A stretch of 64,000 bases of DNA from contig NZ_ACQA01000001.1 in the NCBI RefSeq assembly GCF_000182645.1, forward strand, positions 1,178,001 through 1,242,000, given 5' to 3'. The DNA comes from Brucella intermedia LMG 3301. GTDB lineage: Bacteria > Pseudomonadota > Alphaproteobacteria > Rhizobiales > Rhizobiaceae. Every line of letters starts with the position of its first letter. Position 1 is the first letter of the stretch. The position numbers and the translations under genes were made by a program. Positions 47,340-55,832 of the stretch are shown here, piece by piece. The notes below the pieces were generated by a model. It had not been told where the DNA came from and did no database searches. It was given only the letters and a program-made list of their open reading frames with translations.

Positions 47340-47966
47340 TCATCCGTGTACGACGATGCGGGCGCCAGGCGTGACGCGATCGTAGAGGTCGATGATGTCC
47401 TGATTCAGAAGCCGGATGCACCCTGCGGAGACCGCCTTACCGATCGAGCTCGGATCGTTTGTTCCGTGGACACGGTAGTAGGTGTCCTTTCCATCCTTGT
47501 GCATGTAGAGCGCTCTCGCTCCCATCGGGTTCCGTGGTCCGCCGTCAACTCCGTCCTTGTACGGCCCATAATGCTCCGGATTCCGCTTCACCATGTCGGG
47601 CGTGGGTATCCAACGGGGCCACGCCGCCTTATTCGCGATCACTGCGTCGCCGCCCTCGAAGGCACGCGCGACTGGGCCGACACCAACGGCATAGCGAATG
47701 GCTTTGCCGCTACCCTGCACGAGATACAGAAAGCGCGCCCGCTGATCGACGATGATCGTGCCCGGTTTTTCATCCGTCGGATAGTTCACTTCTTGCCGAA
47801 CGAATTCCGGGTTGATCTTCTCGGTATCGAGGCCCGCTACCCGGAAGCCGGAATCGGTCTTCTCCCCATAGATCACGGAGACATCTGTCTCGCGAGGCTG
47901 ATAGGGCAACTCCGGCGCGGAGCCGCGATCAACGTTGCTGGCGCATGCCGACAGGATCAACGACAA
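47340..47966 (-). CDS. L,D-transpeptidase (YkuD family) lipoprotein
   Basis: 208 residues from a TTG start. The catalytic motif is YRVHGTNDP ... SAGCIRLLNQD (active Cys, His and Arg), so it crosslinks peptidoglycan or attaches lipoproteins. A lipobox LILSACAS is present, but the preceding hydrophobic stretch (WAALAL) lies upstream of the TTG and has no ATG or GTG in frame, so the true start may be lost or be a rare codon. An ordinary cell-wall gene within defence cargo. Confidence 0.85.
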   Translation of the reverse strand: MSLILSACASNVDRGSAPELPYQPRETDVSVIYGEKTDSGFRVAGLDTEKINPEFVRQEVNYPTDEKPGTIIVDQRARFLYLVQGSGKAIRYAVGVGPVARAFEGGDAVIANKAAWPRWIPTPDMVKRNPEHYGPYKDGVDGGPRNPMGARALYMHKDGKDTYYRVHGTNDPSSIGKAVSAGCIRLLNQDIIDLYDRVTPGARIVVHG

Positions 47967-48071
47967 TGCTAAAGCCGCCCAGGAAGCATTCCAGGGTATT
48001 CCTTTGCCCGCAAATCAGGGCCGGAGGGGCGAGTAACTGAAGACAATCATTTCCCCGGTGCCGTTCGAGCC

Positions 48072-49124
48072 GTGCGGCTCACCAGACCACGTTCCTTTAT
48101 GTTCGCGATCGTCGAGACGGTCACCTTCGCTCAGCATGCCGCCTATCTGGCTGAGGTCTGCTCTGATCTGACCCGCTTGGGGTACAAGGTCGAACAAGTC
48201 AGGCTTGTGAAGAGCAACTTCGGCCTTCCGCAACAAGGCGACCAGTTTTTACTCATTGGCGTTAGGACCAACGAGGCTGGCACTTTTGTCATCCCAACAC
48301 TCGTCAATTCAATTCGCCGAAGTGTCGGCGAAGTGCTCGGGCCACTACTCATCAAATACGATACGCCAACAGATCTGCTTGAGCGTAAGGATTCATATTC
48401 GCCTCAAGGTCTCTACAACACGTGGGCGAAAGATTGGCGGCGGTGGTACAGTGACGACAAGTTACTGCCCGTTATCCCGGTTTCACCACCAAGCAAAGGA
48501 AGTAGCACATGGAAAGCAATGAAGAAGGCTGGCATCGACCCTGAATCTTATGCCGAGGCTCCTCCACGAGTTGAGGAAGTCGATGACAATCATTTCCTGC
48601 CAAAGCTGACCGTACCAGCTATCGCTTGCCTCCAAGGCTTTCCCGACAAGTGGTCTTTCGAAGCCGAACTCTCCGGAAATATTGATATGATAGCCGAAGC
48701 CACGCCTCCGGTCTTAGCACGCGTGATGGGCCTGAACATCTATCAGGCCCTCACTGGAACGCGCGTCGATCTGGAAACTGCCATTCGTGAGCCGCTAATA
48801 GACGATGAGCGGATCGGCCAGCCTTTGCCGAAGCGTGTTTCTCTTACGCCCAAGTGGTACACGGCTTCGCGGGCCCTTAAGGCCGAGAAGTACATGGATC
48901 GTGAGGACGAGCTGAAGACGTTGAATCCTGACGAAGTTGAACGTGCACTCGCTACATATATGGAAGAACTCGTCCCAATGAAACGTGGCAAAGGCGCGGC
49001 CTTTTCAAAGAGGGAGCGTGTCGCCGTGGCACGGATTGCAGCGGCGACCCGTTTGCAGCGGGATCGGGAATGCTTTCCTACCGAGGCTTCACGCCCGGAT
49101 CCACAGGATTATACAGACCTTTAA
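48072..49124 (+). pseudogene. C-terminal part of a cytosine-C5 DNA methyltransferase
   Basis: The frame contains the degraded motif VIII region (FGLPQQGDQFLLIG), a target-recognition segment and motif IX (LTVPAIACLQGFPDKW) and motif X (SGNIDMIAEATPPVLA). Motifs I to IV, including the catalytic Pro-Cys, are absent: the upstream region holds the L,D-transpeptidase gene on the other strand. So no active enzyme can be made unless another gene supplies the N-terminal half. A restriction-modification relic; the convergent 239-residue gene overlaps its 3' end by 47 bases. Confidence 0.8.
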
Positions 49125-49797
49125 CCCAACTGCTCCCAGTCTTTAGCCTCTCTGCGAACTGTGTTTTGAACGGTGTATCCATTTTAAAGGTACCAACCAA
49201 CTCACCATCGATCATCAGCTCCCCTACTCCGGCGTACACCATGTGTATTCGCCGACCGAGGTGATCCTGGAATGTCAAAGCATCGTGGTTCCAGCGCCCA
49301 CCTTCAATCGTCACGATATCAAGATCCTTGATCTTGCGTCCACGGAAGAGCGCCCAGTACGTGTCCGCCAGCTCCTCAGAATCCACATGTTCCGGCTCTG
49401 ATTCATAAATGAATGCCTCGTGCTTGCGGATCATTCTTCCCATCCACGCGAACATCTCCTTGCCTGTCTTCTCGACCGGAAGGAACTTGTAATCCCAACA
49501 CCTTCTATGGACGCGACCTGTTCTGCCCAGAGGTTTTAGACGCCAATCCTCGATGCAGAGATAGGCATCTTGCCACTGCGCTTCCTTCCGGCCAGCGGGG
49601 GCGATACCTCTATTGAAATGGATCGTCACAGGTGACAGCAGACGGTTCCCGTCGAAATGCTCGAGAGGTTTTCCGACGAAGTAAATTTCCTCTTGGTTCT
49701 CCCTATCCGAGACCATGAGATTAAGACCGAGTTCCTTGAGCACCGGCCGGAGATGCTCTCTGGCTTCTGCGACGCGGTTTCGAATGTAGTGGCGCAT
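49078..49797 (-). CDS. Unrecognised 239-residue protein beside the methyltransferase remnant
   Basis: No family recognised. Well-behaved coding sequence with a possible nuclease-like acidic distribution (VGKPLEHFDG, YLCIEDWRLKP, YESEPEHVDSEELAD) but no complete catalytic motif. Being next to a cytosine methyltransferase remnant, a restriction-associated role is possible. Convergent and overlapping with that remnant by 47 bases. Confidence 0.5.
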   Translation of the reverse strand: MRHYIRNRVAEAREHLRPVLKELGLNLMVSDRENQEEIYFVGKPLEHFDGNRLLSPVTIHFNRGIAPAGRKEAQWQDAYLCIEDWRLKPLGRTGRVHRRCWDYKFLPVEKTGKEMFAWMGRMIRKHEAFIYESEPEHVDSEELADTYWALFRGRKIKDLDIVTIEGGRWNHDALTFQDHLGRRIHMVYAGVGELMIDGELVGTFKMDTPFKTQFAERLKTGSSWVKGLYNPVDPGVKPR

Positions 49798-50308
49798 GAC
49801 GGGTTTCCTTTTGACCCCGTCAGGATTCGATGTCGCCGTGCATGTGACAAACCTGCACCTGCCGAGACGGCTGATCTCACGGCCGCAGTCCTGCGCGCGA
49901 GCGCATTCAACGGCGTCGCGCGATCGACGTCAACACCCACCGGTTGAAATAAATCTATGGACAAACTTTGGCGTCGGTAGTCTAATTTGGGAGCCTCAAT
50001 ATGGATTTCCGTCGGAGACCGCTGATGCGCATTCGGATCATACGCCAATTGGCGAACATAGCAGCCCGCTTCTAACACCCGAGAGAGCGCCGTTTACGAC
50101 GAGCGTCGTGGACGCGTCATCGGATCGCTGCATGTGCCAGTCCGACCTGCCCGAATTTAATTCGGAAAAAACTTCCCTCTAAAATTTTCGCGTCTCAAGC
50201 TTAGCCATCTCCGCTGCTGCCCCTTACACGGGCTGGAGGCCGGAGATGCGTTCTTTCCCAAGACAGGGGCGCGATCCGGTTGAAGATTAACCGCCGAGGA
50301 GTCGCGCC
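49798..50308. promoter_or_regulatory. Upstream region of the transposition operon
   Basis: 511 bp without a convincing gene. It separates the cargo from the operon running from 50309 to 57758, so it should contain that operon's promoter. No clear operator repeat of the GTCATAAAG type was seen here. Confidence 0.4.
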
Positions 50309-50692
50309 ATGACGCATAGCCATCACACCACCATGCCGGCCGGGAATATTCCCGCTGAGTATCGCGAAGACATCCGCATCTGGAGCAAGAAACACAGTAA
50401 TCCGTCGTATCCAGACGACCAGGTGACCCTGCACCAATGCGTGGCACTCTTCTATGCCGATCCTCGCCGCCCGTCGATCCGTCAGCTTCACGAAGCACTC
50501 TGTGAGATGCTGCACCGCGACGGTTTCCTTTCCGGTGGAAGCCCAGCTCATCCGACGCTGTCCGAGTTCCGCAAACTGGTCCTGACTCTTCCGACAAAGT
50601 TCGTCCACGACATGCGCTACGGCCCCACCTGGAACGTTCTCGCTTCCTCGGCCGAAGTCGGCGGTGCATCCGAAACCTCTTACGTCAACTAA
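50309..50692 (+). CDS. Small unknown protein 1 of the tns operon (127 aa)
   Basis: ATG preceded by GAGGAG. Not recognised. The core (about 35-95) is helical with a pattern of LHQCVALFYADP and SIRQLHEALCEMLHRDGF that could form a winged-helix-type DNA-binding unit. Followed by the next gene after ten bases. Because it stands first in the tns operon, a transposition accessory or regulator role is likely. Confidence 0.55.
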   Translation: MTHSHHTTMPAGNIPAEYREDIRIWSKKHSNPSYPDDQVTLHQCVALFYADPRRPSIRQLHEALCEMLHRDGFLSGGSPAHPTLSEFRKLVLTLPTKFVHDMRYGPTWNVLASSAEVGGASETSYVN

Positions 50693-50702
50693 GGAGCGAC
50701 CC

Positions 50703-51014
50703 ATGGACCTCGATCATATCGCCTCTCTGCTGGATGAGATCAGCATGCGCCTCGACCGTATCCCCACCTGGTCGGCTTCCAACGGCTCCCGTCCCTATGA
50801 GTACGTGCATATCGAAGCCGTTGCGATGGATGGTGCCCTTGAAATGGCAGAGGAATTCCCGGGCTTCGAGTGGGATATCTGGAAATCGATCGCGGAGTCA
50901 TTTCAGGTGATGAACGCAACGCTTCGCTCGAACGGGGCACCGGAACTCAAGTTCGTCGAATACGCGACATTCCTAGAGATCCTCAAGGAAGGTGATCTTC
51001 CGTCCGAGTCATGA
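50703..51014 (+). CDS. Small unknown protein 2 of the tns operon (103 aa)
   Basis: ATG at 50703 with AAGGAGCGACC upstream. Acidic, with several aromatic residues (FPGFEWDIWKSIAESFQ). Not recognised. Sits ten bases after the 127-residue gene. Confidence 0.5.
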   Translation: MDLDHIASLLDEISMRLDRIPTWSASNGSRPYEYVHIEAVAMDGALEMAEEFPGFEWDIWKSIAESFQVMNATLRSNGAPELKFVEYATFLEILKEGDLPSES

Positions 51015-51094
51015 CGGGTCCTCTCAAGGTTCTGCAACCCCGGTCACTCCGGGGATCGAGAACCTGTGTCCGCACGCAAGAAACGGAGACCACA

Positions 51095-51454
51095 GTGACC
51101 ATCGCATCCCGTTGCCACAAAAAGCTCAACTCAGCAGTCGCCTGGAGCCAGACCCGCTTCAACTCCGAAGAACTCAGCCTCCATGATCGTTTCGCGAAAG
51201 CTGCAGCGAAAGGGTCGGATTTCGACCACACGTACAAACAGTTCCAGACCTTGCGCATTGAATGCGCGCGGCGTGGGCTGCGGGCATGCGGATTCCGGCA
51301 ATTCTGCAACAGGGTCAATGCCTCGCACAATTATCGGTCCGATTTCCTCAGCGCCAACACCTGGCGAGACCACCCGAAGTTCTGGCCAAAAAATTCGCGC
51401 CCGGCGGATATCAAGACGCTGCTCCTGTCCCTCGATCACACGGTCGAGGACTGA
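51095..51454 (+). CDS. Small unknown protein 3 of the tns operon (119 aa)
   Basis: The GTG at 51095 has ACGGAGACC directly upstream and is preferred to the ATG at 51011, which overlaps the previous gene. Basic and rich in Arg and Asn (FRQFCNRVNASHNYRSDF), consistent with nucleic-acid binding. Not recognised. Confidence 0.5.
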   Translation: MTIASRCHKKLNSAVAWSQTRFNSEELSLHDRFAKAAAKGSDFDHTYKQFQTLRIECARRGLRACGFRQFCNRVNASHNYRSDFLSANTWRDHPKFWPKNSRPADIKTLLLSLDHTVED

Positions 51455-51481
51455 GCGATGGCGATCGAACAGGAGGCTTCC

Positions 51482-51730
51482 ATGAAGACAAGCAACGACG
51501 TCGCCACGATTTCCGTAAAGTCTCGCGGCCGTGAAATCCTGCCTCTGAAACTCTTGCAGGAGCTTCCGCCCGAATTGCAGGAGACGCCGCTGCAAATCTG
51601 CAGCGAGCTCGAGGCATCACAACATCTGCTGTTGACCACCCTTCAGACCGTGGTCGGCCCGGCTGACCTAAACCCGGCCATCGTCACCCTCGCCTCGCGG
51701 GAAATCCGGAGTGTGACCGATGAGACCTGA
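51482..51730 (+). CDS. Small unknown protein 4 of the tns operon (82 aa)
   Basis: The ATG at 51482 has a perfect AGGAGG five bases before it, and it is preferred to the ATG at 51458. The 11-base overlap with tnsA ties it to transposase expression. Helical, leucine-rich (LLQELPPELQETPLQICSEL). Not recognised. Confidence 0.55.
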   Translation: MKTSNDVATISVKSRGREILPLKLLQELPPELQETPLQICSELEASQHLLLTTLQTVVGPADLNPAIVTLASREIRSVTDET

Positions 51731-52499
51731 GCATCGTATCAAGCAGCATCTCATGGAGAAGCGCGCCGGCCTCGTTCCTGACCACCGGATCCCGGCCGTC
51801 GTGACACACCTGCGGCCGACAGTGAACGAAACGTTCGACACCATGCCGAAGCCAAGCAGCGCCTCCCGCGTTCCGTCGGCGAAGTCCCCATTCAATACTC
51901 GGGCGACCGCGGTGAACCCGCTCAACGACACGATCATCTTTATGGAGAGCGCACTCGAGCTCAAGGCAGGCAAAATCCTGAAGACGATGGACGTAGTCGA
52001 ACTCCGCGAGCAGGTGAAAATCGAATGGATCGATCTGGACGGTGTCGTGCACGCCCACACTTTCGACTTCTGGATCCGAAAGCGCTGCGGGAAACGCGTC
52101 GCGATCGCCGTGAAGCCTTTCGGAAAGCTGGCCTCGAAACGGTTGATCGACATGCTCATCCTGATCAAGGACCAGGGCATCGGCGGTATCGCGGACGACG
52201 TGAGTTTCATCACTGAGCACTTCGCCAGCGAGTACGCGGCCGCCAACGCCGAAGAAATCCTTTTTGCGCGCCGCGCCCGCAACGATGCCGATGTCGAAGA
52301 TGCAAAGGAGCTTCTCCGTCAGGTCAAAGGGCGCATTCGCTTCGGCGAGCTTCTTAAAGGGCTCGAAATCCAGGCGTTCCGACGCACCGCCCTCTGGGTG
52401 CTCATCGGGGAAGGCTGGCTACGCCCCGTCATTCCGGCGCGCATCGAAGACCACACGCTGATGGAAGTCTGCCCATCTCAAGAGGGTAAATCCGTATGA
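51720..52499 (+). CDS. tnsA: TnsA-like transposon endonuclease
   Basis: 259 residues. In Tn7, TnsA cuts the 5' ends of the transposon so that TnsB-catalysed 3' joining becomes cut-and-paste. The restriction-enzyme-like core is visible: SALELKAGKIL (first Glu, about residue 80), HTFDFWIR with catalytic Asp116 and the final lysine Lys132 in AVKP. The position two residues before that lysine, usually Glu or Gln, is Ala130 here. A winged-helix domain follows (IRFGELLKGLE), for TnsC/TnsB binding. Stop overlaps tnsB start (ATGA). Confidence 0.82.
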   Translation: MRPEHRIKQHLMEKRAGLVPDHRIPAVVTHLRPTVNETFDTMPKPSSASRVPSAKSPFNTRATAVNPLNDTIIFMESALELKAGKILKTMDVVELREQVKIEWIDLDGVVHAHTFDFWIRKRCGKRVAIAVKPFGKLASKRLIDMLILIKDQGIGGIADDVSFITEHFASEYAAANAEEILFARRARNDADVEDAKELLRQVKGRIRFGELLKGLEIQAFRRTALWVLIGEGWLRPVIPARIEDHTLMEVCPSQEGKSV

Positions 52500-54731
52500 A
52501 GGATCTCCCGCTTCAGTTCGACGACCTTGCGGTCGTTCCGATGTACTACCTCGGCGACGCGACGAAGATTCTGATCGACGGGCAGGAATACCTTCTTGTG
52601 TCACAGGACATGAAGAAGACCGGGCTGCGCGACAGGCAGGGCTTCGATGAGGAGTTCTCCCACCAGCATATCTACGCCCTCCATTGCGCCCGCCGCCTCA
52701 AGGTCGAACGCGGCGGTGCGGATTTCTCTCTAGGCATGCCTGATCTTGGAGACTTCTCGGAAAAGAAGCTCGAGCGAGCTTTCTTTCTCGCCGATTGCCT
52801 TGATCTCTTCCTGGAGATCGAGACGGTGGGACCCTCCTACCCTGGACTGGCAGAGTTCGGATTCACCCGCAAGAAGATTACGACCGGTTCGACTTGCCTC
52901 CAGGAGCTCCTGCCCTTCATTGAGCGAACGGTGAATGACAACGCCCGCAAGGGAAACCAGCGTGGCGGCAAGACCTACAAGTATGTGTCGATCGTGGGCC
53001 CGCGGCACTTCTTCCGCCTTTATGACCGGTATGCGGAGAATGGCTTCCGCGTCGAGGCGCTGGTCCGCACCGCCAACGGCCCAGGCGCAATGCCGTCGCA
53101 GTTCGATCGCGAGGATCTTGCCATTTGGGTGGAGCACGCGAGACTGTATGCGGCCTCCAAGCGACCAAAGATCAGCGGTGCGCTCCTGATGCTGCAGGCG
53201 AAGATCGAAGAGTTGAATGGAATTCGTGCGATCCACGGCCTGCGTCTGCACGAAATGCCAAAGCCTAAGTTCTTCAACAAGATGATCAAAGGGCTCGGTC
53301 GCTATTTCCTGACTGCGTCTCGGCTTGGTGACGATGTGGCGAAGGCCACGCTATCCAAGACCGGGAACGGTCTGCAGATCAGGCGTCCAGGCGCGCGCGT
53401 CGAGATGGACGAATGGAAGATCGACCTGCTCGTCCTGCTGATCTTCGCGGGTCTCGCGCAGAAAATGACGGACGAGGAACGCGAGATTATCAAGAGCACT
53501 CGCATCTGGGTTACCGTCGTCATCGACGTGGCCACACGTTGTATTCTGGCCATGCGTTTCAGCGCCCGTGCACCGTCGGAAGATTCCTCGATGGCTGCTC
53601 TCGAAATGGCCGTTTCCGACAAGACCATGTTGTCGGCTGTAATCGGGGCCGGGACACCCTGGATCTACAACGTGCTGTTCTCGAGCCTGGTCACTGACTG
53701 GGGACCCGCATTCCGCGCCATCCGACTGCGCACCGCCGTCGCGCAGGTGCGCGCTACCATGAGTTCACTGCAGCAGGTTGGGCGGCGGGTCGCGGAACGA
53801 TCGAATCCGTCTTTAAAACGCAGGGGATGCGGTTCATGCATTGGTTCGAAGGACGAACCTTCTCGAACGTCATTGAGCGCGGCCCCAACGGAACCGAGGC
53901 GAAACTCAACATCGACGAACTCAACCGGATGCTCCTGCGCGCCATTGTGGATATCTACCACCACACCCCGCACGACGGCCTGAACGGCGCCACGCCACAT
54001 AACGAGTGGCTTCGGCTCACCGCTAAATATGGAATTCTGCCGCCTCTAGATCCCGACCAGCGTCGCCACATCTTCGGCACCAAGATCGTCAAGGCGATCG
54101 GGGACAAGGGGGGCGCTTCCTGGGGATCCATTACCAGCACTCCCGCCTTCAGCAAATGCGCACCGAGCAGGCCGCCCTGCCCGGGTCAAAATCTCCCCGC
54201 ACCGAGATCCGCGTGGACCGCTTTAGTCTCCGAAAGATCTCCTTCTGGGACGGAAGCCGTTGGGTTGAGGCCGAAGCCACCATGGGTCTGCCGGACGACG
54301 TATCGGTCTGGGAGTGGGTTGACGCAACGAAGGAACTGCGTGCAATCCACCGTGCGAACGCCAAGCTCCACCTGTCCGTACTGCTGAAGGCTGTCAATGA
54401 TCTTCGCGAAGCCGGGCACGCTGCCAGCGCACGCGCTGAACTCGGGACCGACCTCCCCTCCGCCAAGCAGTACGCCCTCGTCGAGAAAAACTACTTCGAA
54501 CTCGACGTCGAGGACGATCTCAAGGGGGCGCAGCCGGACCTCTCGGAACTGCGGATTCCGCATGACCCCACCACTGTTGGCATCGATGCATTCCGTCACC
54601 TCGGAACCAGCCGTCGCTCGGCACAGGCGGCGGCGGAGGCGGAAGAGGTCCTCCGCCCCGAAAAATCGGGCTTCGCCGGTATGGGCGGCGGCACCGAGCA
54701 GGCCAACGATGGCCTCGATTTCGACTACTGA
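52496..54731 (+). pseudogene. tnsB: TnsB DDE transposase interrupted by two frameshifts
   Basis: The intact reading (about 745 residues) is split in three frames. The first frame carries the N-terminal DNA-binding part and the catalytic Asp residues in TVVIDVATRC and VTDWGPAF; the catalytic Glu (GTIESVFK) follows only after a -1 shift near 53746-53750 (CAGGTG, one G missing). A second -1 shift is at the G6 run 54108-54113; it restores GRFLGIHYQ and a ~190-residue C-terminal TnsC-binding part. Each shift fits a single-base deletion. Whether they are sequencing errors, inactivation or programmed frameshifting is open. Confidence 0.8.
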
Positions 54732-54746
54732 TAAAAGGAGAATATA

Positions 54747-55820
54747 ATGCAGCAGTCCTACGATTCCTACTTCCGCGAAGCCGCGGAATCACTCCTTGGC
54801 TCCATGGATCCCAAGCTCCGCGATCGCGCTGCCCATATTGGAGAGATGAACACCGCCTATATCGGAACGGCGCGCGATATCGAACTTGACGAGGCCTTTG
54901 AGGCGCTCATCGTGAACTCTGCAGCGGAACTGTTCGGGAAATCCGGAAAGCGTCGCGCCTTGTTCGTCGTCGGCGAATCCGGTTCGGGCAAGACCACCGC
55001 AGTCGAGAAGCACATCTCCAAGCGGTCAGAATTCGCGGCGAAGGTGGCTGCAGACGGTACTCCTTACAAACTGCTGATCGACATGGAGGTCCCCAAGCCG
55101 CTCACCGTCAAGGGTCTGGCTACTAATGGCCTTAAGCGGCTAGGATATCACGTGAACAATCCCCGCCTCACAGCAGGCGAACTCTTTGAGCTTTGGAAGG
55201 ATCAACTTCGCCAGCAGCACGTGCTGTTCCTTGCGATCAATGAGCTCCAGCATGTTTTGAAGTCCGATAACGTCAAGGAGCTACAGACGGTCGCCGACGT
55301 AATCAAGAGCCTGCTTCAGATCCCAGGGTGGCCGCTTCATCTTATTTTGAGCGGCGTTCCGGAACTCGCTGGTTTTCTCCATCAGTCCGGCCAGACAAAC
55401 CGCCAGCTCAAAGAGCGCAGCAAGGTCATCGAATTTCGTCGGATGACCTTCCCGGAGGATATTTCCGTCATGACGAAGGTCGTGAACAAGATCGTCACTG
55501 TAGAAGCCGGCCTCAAGGCCGATCCGGTGATCCTCAGCGAGGAATTCGTTCATCGCCTACTTCACGCCTCCTGCGGTGCGTTCGGGTCGATGATCCAGAC
55601 GACCCGGCACGTATGTGAAGTCGCATTGCGACGAGGAGCCGAGACCGTCGGCCCCGAATTCTTCGCCTCAGCTTATGCGCTCGAGAGCGGTTGCCGTCCG
55701 TCGCAGAACATCTTCACCGCAAAGGAGAACTGGAAGGATATTCTTCCCGCGAACTCGATGCGAGAGCTTGTCGACGAAGGCCGTATGACGCAGCAGAAGC
55801 GCACCAAGACAGGGAAATAA
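54747..55820 (+). CDS. tnsC: TnsC-like AAA+ ATPase
   Basis: 357 residues with AAGGAG before the ATG. Walker A is GESGSGKT (76-83). The Walker B region reads VLFLAINELQHV, where the first acidic residue, usually Asp, is Asn165 and the catalytic Glu166 is kept. LILSGVPELAGFL is the sensor region. TnsC bridges the target-binding TniQ to the TnsAB transposase and checks target immunity. Starts 15 bases after tnsB. Confidence 0.85.
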   Translation: MQQSYDSYFREAAESLLGSMDPKLRDRAAHIGEMNTAYIGTARDIELDEAFEALIVNSAAELFGKSGKRRALFVVGESGSGKTTAVEKHISKRSEFAAKVAADGTPYKLLIDMEVPKPLTVKGLATNGLKRLGYHVNNPRLTAGELFELWKDQLRQQHVLFLAINELQHVLKSDNVKELQTVADVIKSLLQIPGWPLHLILSGVPELAGFLHQSGQTNRQLKERSKVIEFRRMTFPEDISVMTKVVNKIVTVEAGLKADPVILSEEFVHRLLHASCGAFGSMIQTTRHVCEVALRRGAETVGPEFFASAYALESGCRPSQNIFTAKENWKDILPANSMRELVDEGRMTQQKRTKTGK

Positions 55821-55832
55821 GGGGACGGTAAC

